Origin: Methanobrevibacter sp.
GTDB lineage: Archaea; Methanobacteriota; Methanobacteria; Methanobacteriales; Methanobacteriaceae
Assembly: GCA_017404125.1 (NCBI GenBank)
Contig: JAFRCZ010000014.1
Span: 1-10,418 of the forward strand
Direction: 5' to 3'
Length of the DNA: 10,418 bases
This document shows, piece after piece, positions 1-6,258 of the stretch. A model generated the notes under the pieces. It worked only from the letters and a program-made list of their open reading frames with translations. It was not told where the DNA came from and did not search any database. The stretch's first letter is position 1. Every line of letters starts with the position of its first letter. Made by a program: the position numbers and the translations under genes.

Positions 1-50
1 TAATAAAAAAATAAGAAATTAAAAAAAGAAAATAGGTTGAAATTAACCTA
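1..50 (-). terminator. Hairpin plus U-tract terminator of the glycosyltransferase gene
   Basis: Read on the minus strand, the arms TAGGTT and AACCTA (plus positions 45-50 and 33-38) form a 6-bp stem with a 6-base loop. The stop codon (43-45) lies in this structure. T-rich tracts follow directly, including T7 runs at 27-21 and 11-5. A hairpin followed by T runs is the intrinsic terminator layout, and U tracts alone can terminate archaeal RNA polymerase. The stem is short, so the U tracts may do most of the work. Confidence 0.55.
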
Positions 51-1068
51 AATAATAGAAATAATCTTTTAAATGGATGAATTGTGCAAATGTCTGATCA
101 TGAGTAACTCCAGGCATTAAGATAGCTGCAATTATACCAAGTATGCCAAACAAAATGCCTATTGCCCAAATCATCATTACAGCAGTCTTTTCATCTACAG
201 GTTTTCTTAAGACCAATCTTATTAATGATTTAAATCCTTGTTCAGGCCTTACCAATTTTCCATCTTCATTAAGTTCAGTAGGCTTATGTTGTTGTCTTTC
301 CATAACCCCTGCACTGTAGAATTTAAGTGCAGCATCTATGATATTTGGAAGAAGGACAATGAATGCTATTAATTTTACCCTACCGATAAATGCAATAGCT
401 GCAATGGTTGCACCAATGATAAGTGTACCAGTATCCCCTGGGAAAACCTTAGCAGGATATTTATTATAATAGAGGAAAGCAATTAAGGTACCTAACATGC
501 TCATGCTTATGATAGCCACATCATATTTTCCAAGAACAATACAGCTGATTGTAAGGGAAGTCATGGAAATAACTCCAAGACCAGATTCAATACCATTTAA
601 GCCAGCCAGCATATTGGTTAAATTGGAACAGATTGAAACAGCTATTGGAATCAAAATCATGTACAAAAGACCGACATTAGGTGGTGCAATCCACCATAAA
701 GGGATACCTGCCAAAAAGAGAAGGAACAGCTTTTCTTTAGATGAGAGCACAATCAAGTCATCTACCATGCCAATAATTCCAACAAGGAGAACCACTACTA
801 GAACAATAGCAAGCTGGAATGCCAATGTTGGGAAAAGAATGATTCCAACAAATATTCCAATAATGAAACCAAATAATATTCCTATTCCACCCATTTCAGC
901 TACAATAGGGCGTGAGGATTTATGAATATCCTTTCCTATGATTTCTGCCTTCTCTAGCTTGCGGATAAGCCATGGCATAACTAAACGAGTACTGATAAAT
1001 GATAAGCTCCCACAAATCAATGCAATAACAACCAAAGGCAATGTGGGAATTGAAATTAAACTTGACAT
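43..1068 (-). CDS. Alg7/AglH/MraY-superfamily polyprenyl-phosphate sugar-1-phosphate transferase
   Basis: A multi-pass membrane enzyme expected to move a sugar-1-phosphate (typically GlcNAc-1-P from UDP-GlcNAc) onto a polyprenyl phosphate carrier, the first membrane step in making N-glycans or cell-wall precursors. The 341 residues hold about ten hydrophobic segments. Superfamily motifs are in order: an early KxxxPxxxEMGG stretch (about 50-61), the aspartate pair in MVDDL (101-105), an Asn-rich loop ending LNGIESGLG (149-165), PAKVFPGDTGTL (205-216), and a cytoplasmic loop with H261 (QQHKPTEL). The NGxExG form resembles eukaryotic Alg7 and archaeal AglH more than bacterial MraY, which has a DGLDGLA-type loop. 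The start is ATG at 1068 with GGTG 5 bases upstream (1074-1077). The family call is firm. The physiological substrate, N-glycan or pseudomurein, cannot be decided because no cell-wall or glycan genes are adjacent. Confidence 0.85.
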   Translation of the reverse strand: MSSLISIPTLPLVVIALICGSLSFISTRLVMPWLIRKLEKAEIIGKDIHKSSRPIVAEMGGIGILFGFIIGIFVGIILFPTLAFQLAIVLVVVLLVGIIGMVDDLIVLSSKEKLFLLFLAGIPLWWIAPPNVGLLYMILIPIAVSICSNLTNMLAGLNGIESGLGVISMTSLTISCIVLGKYDVAIISMSMLGTLIAFLYYNKYPAKVFPGDTGTLIIGATIAAIAFIGRVKLIAFIVLLPNIIDAALKFYSAGVMERQQHKPTELNEDGKLVRPEQGFKSLIRLVLRKPVDEKTAVMMIWAIGILFGILGIIAAILMPGVTHDQTFAQFIHLKDYFYYLG

Positions 1069-1434
1069 TTTAACACCAAATATTATTTAACTTTAAATAA
1101 TTGTTTTAAGTTAATTAATTTAGTTTATATGATTTATAATAAATAAACTTTTTATAAAATTTTTTAAAATCTTAAAATAAAAAATATTGAAAAAATTGAA
1201 AAATGCTTAAAATTTACTAATGATATGTAGATGATAATTATTAAAAGAAATATATGAATAATATATATCAATTTAATTAAAGAAATAGTTGATTAAATCC
1301 AAATAAAATAAATTACTATTAAAATTATCAATCGCATCTCTTAAAATTATTATAGTAAATTTTTTTTAAAAAATTGCCATTAAAAAATAGCATTTTATGA
1401 ATTAAAAAATAAGAAAATTTTAAAAAATGAAAAA
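1069..1434. other. AT-rich intergenic region without a gene
   Basis: These 366 bases contain no credible ORF or structured RNA gene. The right end (about 1379-1434) is T-rich on the minus strand and belongs to the terminator of the acidic-HTH gene. It includes two copies of ATTAAAAAATA (plus strand) starting 22 bases apart, at 1379 and 1401. The left end carries the leader and ribosome binding site of the glycosyltransferase gene. A small tandem duplication, ATTGAAAAA twice (1186-1203), looks like composition noise. Confidence 0.6.
1123..1130 (-). promoter_or_regulatory. Candidate TATA box for the glycosyltransferase gene
   Basis: On the minus strand this reads ATATAAAC, 54 bases upstream of the ATG at 1068. 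Initiation about 25 bases downstream would give a leader of about 30 bases containing the GGTG ribosome binding site. The spacing resembles TATA-like sites upstream of the DUF530 and flavoprotein genes here. The surroundings are so AT-rich that several alternatives exist, for example around 1151-1160. Confidence 0.3.
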
Positions 1435-1444
1435 TCATTTTTTA
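1379..1444 (-). terminator. Terminator hairpin overlapping the stop codon of the acidic-HTH gene
   Basis: TAAAAAATGA (1421-1430) and TCATTTTTTA (1435-1444) are perfect 10-base inverted arms around an AAAA loop. The TGA stop codon (1435-1437) sits in one arm. On the minus strand the hairpin runs into T-rich sequence with T6 runs down to about 1382. This fits intrinsic termination right at the end of the coding region, so almost no 3' untranslated sequence would lie before the hairpin. Confidence 0.6.
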
Positions 1445-2130
1445 TTCAAAATATAGTAAACAGATCTGACAGGAATATTAAGTTCTTTTGAAATTTGTTT
1501 GGGTTTAAAACCATCTTCTCTCATGGATCTTACTTTTTGCCTGCATTCATCACCATATTTTCTTCTGTAATGCTTTACATTGATCTTATCAAAATGTTTG
1601 GATTTGATGTAATTGACATTTGTAACAGGCATTTCCAATAGGGATGCAATTTCATCGGAACGTTTTCCTTCATTAAAGAGATCCACTATCTGGTTGATTT
1701 GGTTTTTGGAATACTTCCTTTTGCCCCAGTTATATTTTTCCTCAACAGATATTCCTAACTTTTCCAAAGCTTTGATGTAATCTGGAGAAATCCTGTCATA
1801 AATGCTTTTAGGGCAAGTGATTCTCTTTAAGGAGTGATAAGTGTCCAATAATTCAATAAGCTTTTGAGATGTAAGCTGAGTTGAAATATGTATTTCTACA
1901 GCATTAATATCATAGTCCAAATCTCTTTCCAAAGGCTTTTCATCAAATATGTCCAATTCTTCTTTTGATTGTGAGTCCAAATTGTCATAATCTATATCAT
2001 CAAAATCATCAAAATCATCAAAGTCTTCATCATCATCGTCAAAGTCTTCAAAGTCATCATAATCTGGATAATCTTCAATCTCCTCTAAATCATCCTCAAA
2101 ATCATCGAATTCATCAAAGTCTTCAACCAT
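1435..2130 (-). CDS. Acidic-tailed protein with DUF1699-like region and two HTH motifs
   Basis: Function unknown; probably a DNA-binding or chromatin-associated regulator. From the chosen start it has 231 residues in three parts. Residues 1-50 contain 32 Asp/Glu, no Lys or Arg, and regularly spaced Phe/Tyr. Residues about 76-138 form a small alpha/beta-looking region (LKRITCPKSIYDRIS, then YNWGKRKY) that resembles, from memory, archaeal DUF1699 proteins. Two helix-turn-helix-like segments follow: 140-177 (RSDEIASLLEMPVTNVNYIK) and 192-230 (PKQISKELNIPVRSVYYILNK). A GTG at 2139 extends the frame by three codons, but it lies inside GGTG (2137-2140), which is spaced 6 bases from the ATG at 2130, so I take the ATG. 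The gene begins 56 bases after the DUF530 gene and is probably co-transcribed with it. The HTH calls are moderately firm; the DUF1699 link is tentative. Confidence 0.75.
   Translation of the reverse strand: MVEDFDEFDDFEDDLEEIEDYPDYDDFEDFDDDDEDFDDFDDFDDIDYDNLDSQSKEELDIFDEKPLERDLDYDINAVEIHISTQLTSQKLIELLDTYHSLKRITCPKSIYDRISPDYIKALEKLGISVEEKYNWGKRKYSKNQINQIVDLFNEGKRSDEIASLLEMPVTNVNYIKSKHFDKINVKHYRRKYGDECRQKVRSMREDGFKPKQISKELNIPVRSVYYILNKK
1996..2022 (-). repeat. Three perfect 9-base tandem repeats encoding Asp-Asp-Phe units
   Basis: The plus-strand unit ATCATCAAA occurs at 1996-2004, 2005-2013 and 2014-2022. It lies in frame inside the acidic tail and encodes repeated Asp-Asp-Phe triplets. Related degenerate copies continue to about 2120. 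Because the unit is a multiple of three, gain or loss of copies would change the tail length without breaking the frame. Confidence 0.8.
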
Positions 2131-2136
2131 GAAAAA

Positions 2137-2140
2137 CACC
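2137..2140 (-). promoter_or_regulatory. GGTG ribosome binding site deciding the acidic-HTH start
   Basis: GGTG on the minus strand, with 6 bases to the ATG at 2130, matches the spacing seen for the glycosyltransferase and rpiA genes here. Its last three bases form a GTG that could be mistaken for the start codon. Confidence 0.65.
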
Positions 2141-2166
2141 TTAAAATTTAAATAGTGAAATTTATC

Positions 2167-2200
2167 AGAACAGAAAATAAAAAAAATTAAGATTTGTTCT
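2167..2200 (-). terminator. U tract and weak inverted repeat at the DUF530 gene end
   Basis: Directly after the stop codon (2187-2189) the minus strand reads T8, A, T4 (2186-2174). AGAACA (2167-2172) and TGTTCT (2195-2200) could pair around it, but the loop is 22 bases. Such a U tract could cause partial termination between this gene and the next one, lowering the second gene's expression. Full termination seems less likely, since I see no clear promoter in the remaining gap. Confidence 0.35.
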
Positions 2201-3770
2201 TTACCAAATCAATAAAGTCCCTTGAACGTTTGGTATTAGGTTTCCTAATACTTTTCATATTGTTTATTTCACGTTTAATGCTTTTTTCACTTACTTTAAA
2301 TGCATAGGAAACTTCTTTAATGCTATAATTGGAATTGGTAAATACAATAGCCGGACCTACTGCTGCATAATTCAATTTGATGTTGAGATTCTTTATTCTG
2401 CCTTCAAACTTAAACTTCTTATGCAATAAGAGATCCATATCTTCAACAGCCAATATATGCTCTTTTTCCTTCTCCTGCAAGAGCTCAACTACTTTCCTAT
2501 GAGGGTTCTGGAATACCTTACGCTGTTGCCTGTCAATGTCACCACGGATATATGGGAAAGGTGAGCCATAACGCTGACGCCTATCCTGAGAAGTGCATAA
2601 ATAGTATTTAGAAATGTCCCACAATATTAATGTAGGAGCAATGTCTGCAAAGATCTTTGTCTTTACCTTTTCCCTTTCCTTTAAGTCCTTCTTCAAGCTT
2701 CTGTCCAAATGGCCGAATTTGTCTATTAAACCAAGTTCTTCAAGCGTTTTGTTGATTTTATCATTTCTCCAATCATCCAAATCGCTTGAATCTATAAACT
2801 CAGGCTTTTCCAGATTGACTGAATAAATGATTTCGTCATAGATTTTAAGATTGTTCAAATCCTTGATCTTATCTTCAAAAATAGCTTCCCCATGACGTTC
2901 CACAATGTCTTCAGCATGCTTTACATAAGCCAATGCCAAATTAGTGCATGTATGCTTGTCATTGATGATTGTTGGCTTGGTTCTGCGGAATTCAAGTCGT
3001 TCAATGCGAACTCCCTTACCGAATCTTCTTCTAAGCTCATCTTCATAGCTGTCTGCAAATTCACTGTCAAGAGGCACTCTTTTTGTAATTGTTCTGCCGT
3101 TTTCCTTATATTTTACAATAGGAGTGACAGTCTTTACAACACCTCTTCTTTGTTGCTTTAGAATGTTTAAAACTCGTTTAAAGGAGTCTCTGCCCCAGCT
3201 TGAAAGACCAGACATCAAAACCATATAATTGCCTGATAATGGCAAGTATGGGATGATTTCAATCCTATGAATACCAGAGTGATTGATTTTAAATTCAAAG
3301 TCTTCGCATCCGCATTTGCATGTTTTTCCCCTTTCCAAGTAACTGCTTACCCTATAGGATTTATTACACTCATTGCATCGGATTTTAGCATATTCCTCTA
3401 GATTGCCTAAAGCAATCTTATGTGCGGAAATAGCATATTTTACTCTGTCAAAACTGTTTTTCTTAGCAGATGCCTTATTTCTAAAGATTTTATTATGGCG
3501 GTTGATTTCTCCTAATTCCTCAAAATCTACATCATCACCTGCACGGGAACCATAACGATTTAAAGATCTGAATGGAGCAGTATAACCGCTTTCATCCATG
3601 CTCTCTTTCATCTCTTGAAGCCTTTCTAAATTGCCTTGAAGAAGTTCATAGATTTCTAAAAAGGACTCTAGATCTTTAAAATCCTCTTTTAGATTAGTTA
3701 AATCTAATCTTTCCTTCTCTATTTGATTTAGAAATTTTTCACTCTCTGTAATCATCAATGATTCATCCAT
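2187..3770 (-). CDS. DUF530-type protein with zinc ribbon and C-terminal HTH
   Basis: Function unknown. I recognise it from memory as like the DUF530 family of methanogens, without a search. The 527 residues begin with a charged helical, probably coiled-coil, segment (about 5-60), followed by YTAPFRSLNRYG (63-74). A zinc-ribbon-like cluster follows at C132-x2-C135 with C151, C153 and C155. A basic central domain contains RRTKPTIINDKH (262-273), and a second charged region spans about 330-460. The C-terminal HTH-like segment (about 480-506) contains SIKEVSYAFKVSEKSIKREI. No membrane segment or signal peptide is visible. The many Lys/Arg residues, zinc site and HTH point to nucleic-acid binding in the cytoplasm. 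The ATG at 3770 has GGTGAT upstream (3774-3779), supporting this start. It lies between metG and the acidic-HTH gene, the latter 56 bases downstream. Confidence 0.8.
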   Translation of the reverse strand: MDESLMITESEKFLNQIEKERLDLTNLKEDFKDLESFLEIYELLQGNLERLQEMKESMDESGYTAPFRSLNRYGSRAGDDVDFEELGEINRHNKIFRNKASAKKNSFDRVKYAISAHKIALGNLEEYAKIRCNECNKSYRVSSYLERGKTCKCGCEDFEFKINHSGIHRIEIIPYLPLSGNYMVLMSGLSSWGRDSFKRVLNILKQQRRGVVKTVTPIVKYKENGRTITKRVPLDSEFADSYEDELRRRFGKGVRIERLEFRRTKPTIINDKHTCTNLALAYVKHAEDIVERHGEAIFEDKIKDLNNLKIYDEIIYSVNLEKPEFIDSSDLDDWRNDKINKTLEELGLIDKFGHLDRSLKKDLKEREKVKTKIFADIAPTLILWDISKYYLCTSQDRRQRYGSPFPYIRGDIDRQQRKVFQNPHRKVVELLQEKEKEHILAVEDMDLLLHKKFKFEGRIKNLNIKLNYAAVGPAIVFTNSNYSIKEVSYAFKVSEKSIKREINNMKSIRKPNTKRSRDFIDLVKNKS

Positions 3771-3789
3771 AATATCACCGTGAGGACTT

Positions 3790-3817
3790 ATATAAATTCG
3801 CCGCCAAGAATTTATAT
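3790..3817. promoter_or_regulatory. Perfect 10-base inverted repeat, candidate operator of the DUF530 gene
   Basis: ATATAAATTC (3790-3799) and GAATTTATAT (3808-3817) are exact reverse complements flanking the core GCCGCCAA, an unusually GC-rich patch for a spacer here. The site lies 20-47 bases upstream of the ATG at 3770. With the TATA-like box at 3827-3835, the transcription start would fall inside it, where a bound dimeric protein would block initiation. Each arm also contains a TATA-like string, so it could itself be core promoter sequence. Confidence 0.5.
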
Positions 3818-3826
3818 TTTATAGGA

Positions 3827-3835
3827 TATTATAAA
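3827..3835 (-). promoter_or_regulatory. Candidate TATA box for the DUF530 gene
   Basis: TTTATAATA on the minus strand, 56 bases upstream of the ATG at 3770. Initiation about 25 bases downstream would fall near 3805, inside the inverted repeat at 3790-3817. TATA-like strings in the repeat arms are alternatives. Confidence 0.35.
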
Positions 3836-3896
3836 TTAAACTTAATTCAATAAAAATCTTTGTATAATCTTGCTATAAAACGTTAATTAATTATAA

Positions 3897-3914
3897 TCAA
3901 TAAAAATTGAAAAA
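3897..3914 (-). terminator. U-tract terminator of metG
   Basis: Seven bases after the metG stop codon the minus strand reads TCTTTTTCAATTTTTATTG, with two T5 runs. The arms TCAAT and ATTGA (3897-3901 and 3906-3910) could form only a 5-bp stem. This is a plausible archaeal U-tract terminator separating metG from the DUF530 promoter. Confidence 0.45.
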
Positions 3915-3920
3915 GACAAA

Positions 3921-5972
3921 TTACATAAGCAATTCGCCGATTTCACAATCATCAGGAGTTAAAATAGCTGCACTTTCAGTAGCCATGATCATTCCTTCAG
4001 ATTTTTCTCCCATTAATTTAGCTGGTTTTAAATTGGTTACAACAGGTACTTTTTTGCCGATTAAATCTTCAGGAGCGTATCTTTTACCTAATCCTGCAAC
4101 CACTTGAATGGTTTTTTCACCAATATCAATTTGAGTTTTCAATAATTTGTTGGATTTTTCTATTCTTTCACATTCTACAATTTGACCAATTCTGATTTCC
4201 ACTTTAGCGAAATCATCAATACTAATTAAATCCATCTTTTCACCTTCTTTATCTTTTGACTCTTTTTCATTCTCCTTATCTTTTTTAGAGTCTTTCTTAT
4301 CATCTTTGTCTTGAGATTCTTCAGAACCTTCTAAGTTTTTATATAATTTTTCTTTTTGCTCTTCAATAACTTTATCTTCAATCTTTTTGAATAATGGTTT
4401 AGCCTTATTGATTTCATGACCGGTTTCTAAAAAGACTTTTGCATCATCCCAAGTGTTTTCAGTTGGAATATTGATTATATCACAAATTGCATCAGCCTTA
4501 TTTGGGATATAAGGTTTTAAGAGTACTGCCATTGCCTTACATAACTGGTTGGATAAGTATAAGCAGTTGGAAGCCTTTTCCATATCTTCCTTTACAGCTT
4601 TCCATGGCTCTTGATCATTGAAGTATTTGTTACCTTTCTTAGCAGTCAAGATAATTTCAACCAACCCTTCTCTGAATTTCATATCAGCAATCAAATCGCC
4701 TACCTTATCAGGCAATTCCTTAATAGCTTGTTCAAATTCCAAGTCTGCTTCACTTGGATTCTTATATTCAGGCACTTTGCCATCAAAGAACTTTTTAGTG
4801 AAAGTGAATGTTCTGTGGAGGAAATTACCTATTACATCTGCCAATTCATCATTGATTCTTCTTTGGAATTCGTCCCAAGAGAAGTCAGTGTCTTTGTTTA
4901 AAGGAGCATTGATAGTTAAGTAATATCTTAGAAGATCAGAATCAAAGTCCTTTACAAAGTCTGCTACCCAGATAACCCAATTTTTACTGGTAGACATTTT
5001 TCTGCCTTCAAGGGATAAGAATTCACCTGCGAAAATGTCATCAGGCAATTTGCAGTCATGTCCAAGTAACATTGCAGGCCAGAACAATGAATGGTGGTAA
5101 ATAATGTCCTTACCTATGAAATGAACTACGTGTCCATCCCAATAGTCTTCCCAAGGAATGCCAGTTCTTCTGGACCAAGCAGCTGCAGATGAGATATATC
5201 CTATAAATGCTTCTCCCCATACATAGATAACTTTTCCTTCTGCACCTTCCAAAGGCACTGGAATACCCCATTTCATATCACGGGTCATAATCCAATCCTG
5301 AAGACCTTCTTTTAGCCAGTTTTGTGCATAATTCCTTACATTTGGTGGCAAGTATTCATTGGTAGATATGTATTCCTCAAGTTGTTTCTGGAAATGACTT
5401 AATTTAAAGAAGTATTGGGTACTGTCACGAATAACAGGAGTGTTTCCACAGGTTAAACATTTAGGTTCAAGAAGTTCTATAGGATCTAATGCCCTACCAC
5501 ATACTTCACAGTGGTCTCCTCTTGCTTCAGCGCCACAAACAGGACAGATTCCTTCTACATACCTGTCTGGCAAGAACTTTTCACAGTTTTCACAGTACAA
5601 TTGTTGAATGGTTTCCTCATAAATCAATCCTTTGTCATAAAGGTATTTGAAAAAGTCCTGAGATATCTTATAATGCAATTCATCTGTAGTTCTTGCAAAA
5701 TTATCTAAGGAAATATCACAGCTTCTAATGTCTTCTGCAATCATGTCGTGGTATCTTTTTGCAACTTCAATAGGTTTTTTGCCTTCAGCATCAGCCTTTA
5801 CTGCAATAGGAGTACCATGCTCATCTGTTGCACATACCATCAATACCTCATTTCCAGCCATACGATTATATCTTGCATAAATGTCTGCTGGAATATAAGT
5901 GGATCTTAAATGTCCCAAATGACATGGCCCATTTGCATATGGAAGTGCACATGAAATAAATATTTTAGTCAA
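3921..5972 (-). CDS. metG: Methionyl-tRNA synthetase with fused C-terminal tRNA-binding domain
   Basis: Charges methionine onto initiator and elongator tRNA-Met in the cytoplasm, using ATP. The 683 residues include the class I signature HLGH (18-21) and KMSTS (325-329). The connective peptide carries two zinc-knuckle pairs: C127/C130 with C143/C146, and C155/C158 with C172/C175. The anticodon-binding helical domain spans about 375-530. A Lys/Glu/Asp-rich linker (about 533-579) leads to an EMAPII/Trbp-type OB-fold domain (580-683) with [14 protein letters not shown] and [15 protein letters not shown]. The motif normally reading WxDAPIGY reads WGEAFIGY (252-259). Translation starts at TTG (5972). 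No in-frame ATG precedes the HLGH motif, and GGAGAGGA lies just upstream (5978-5985), so the TTG is well supported. It is probably a single-gene transcript, with a U tract downstream and a long leader upstream. Confidence 0.95.
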   Translation of the reverse strand: MTKIFISCALPYANGPCHLGHLRSTYIPADIYARYNRMAGNEVLMVCATDEHGTPIAVKADAEGKKPIEVAKRYHDMIAEDIRSCDISLDNFARTTDELHYKISQDFFKYLYDKGLIYEETIQQLYCENCEKFLPDRYVEGICPVCGAEARGDHCEVCGRALDPIELLEPKCLTCGNTPVIRDSTQYFFKLSHFQKQLEEYISTNEYLPPNVRNYAQNWLKEGLQDWIMTRDMKWGIPVPLEGAEGKVIYVWGEAFIGYISSAAAWSRRTGIPWEDYWDGHVVHFIGKDIIYHHSLFWPAMLLGHDCKLPDDIFAGEFLSLEGRKMSTSKNWVIWVADFVKDFDSDLLRYYLTINAPLNKDTDFSWDEFQRRINDELADVIGNFLHRTFTFTKKFFDGKVPEYKNPSEADLEFEQAIKELPDKVGDLIADMKFREGLVEIILTAKKGNKYFNDQEPWKAVKEDMEKASNCLYLSNQLCKAMAVLLKPYIPNKADAICDIINIPTENTWDDAKVFLETGHEINKAKPLFKKIEDKVIEEQKEKLYKNLEGSEESQDKDDKKDSKKDKENEKESKDKEGEKMDLISIDDFAKVEIRIGQIVECERIEKSNKLLKTQIDIGEKTIQVVAGLGKRYAPEDLIGKKVPVVTNLKPAKLMGEKSEGMIMATESAAILTPDDCEIGELLM

Positions 5973-5977
5973 TTAAA

Positions 5978-5985
5978 TCCTCTCC
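5978..5985 (-). promoter_or_regulatory. Strong ribosome binding site for the TTG-initiated metG
   Basis: GGAGAGGA on the minus strand contains GGAG and GAGG elements 9 and 6 bases from the TTG start codon. It is the only ribosome binding site in a position to initiate upstream of the essential HLGH motif. Confidence 0.65.
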
Positions 5986-5994
5986 AATAAGTGT

Positions 5995-6046
5995 AAATTG
6001 TTTTAAATTTGTTTAATTTAAATTTGTTTAATTTAAATTTGTTTAA
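5995..6046. repeat. 15-base tandem repeats in the metG upstream region
   Basis: The plus-strand unit AAATTTGTTTAATTT is present at 6005-6019 and 6020-6034, with a third copy matching for 12 bases (6035-6046). A degenerate piece, AAATTGTTTT, precedes them (5995-6004). The array ends about 10 bases upstream of the metG ribosome binding site. No TATA box is visible inside it, so it probably lies in the transcribed leader. Confidence 0.75.
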
Positions 6047-6258
6047 ATCTTAAATTTTAATTCCAAATGAAAATAAAAATTATAATTTAATATAATTATC
6101 ATTTATCATTATAATATATAGTATCATTAATATAAATAAGTAGTGATTTTTAGGAAAAATTACAAAAATAAAAATTAAATATTGCAAAAATAGTTAAAAA
6201 ATTATAAAATAAAAATAGAATAAAAATAGAATAAAGAAAAAATAAATAAAAATATTTT
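6047..6258. other. AT-rich spacer between the flavoprotein gene and the metG leader
   Basis: No gene is seen. Minus-strand TATA-like strings at about 6111-6121 (TATATATTATA-like) and 6084-6097 are candidate metG promoters; either would give a leader of roughly 80-120 bases including the tandem repeats. The right end is the terminator of the flavoprotein gene. Confidence 0.4.
6211..6258 (-). terminator. T-rich terminator with 11-base tandem repeat after the flavoprotein gene
   Basis: Immediately after the TAG stop codon the minus strand is dominated by T runs. It includes two tandem copies of ATTCTATTTTT (plus positions 6222-6232 and 6211-6221). There is no strong hairpin beyond the palindrome AAAATATTTT next to the stop. 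Multiple U tracts fit archaeal factor-independent termination. Confidence 0.45.

Noticed and set aside
497..925. Long open plus-strand frame opposite the glycosyltransferase gene
   Set aside because: It is the antisense of a well-supported membrane protein, has no recognisable domain, and has no promoter or ribosome binding site of its own.
1358..1375. Inverted repeat AATTTTTT/AAAAAATT downstream of the acidic-HTH gene
   Set aside because: It consists only of adjoining T and A runs, so the symmetry is a composition effect.
3790..3817. Divergent promoter because TATA-like strings occur on both strands
   Set aside because: There is no plus-strand gene downstream; metG is on the minus strand and ends here. 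The symmetry follows from the inverted repeat.
4233..4376. Frameshift or insertion in metG suggested by the Lys/Glu/Asp-rich stretch
   Set aside because: The frame is continuous and the C-terminal tRNA-binding domain follows in frame; charged linkers of variable length are normal at this position.
4618..4923. Overlapping plus-strand open frames inside metG
   Set aside because: They mirror the codon pattern of metG on the other strand and show no family features.
5995..6046. Possible CRISPR array
   Set aside because: The repeats are only 15 bases, directly adjacent without unique spacers, and very AT-rich; this is a simple tandem repeat.
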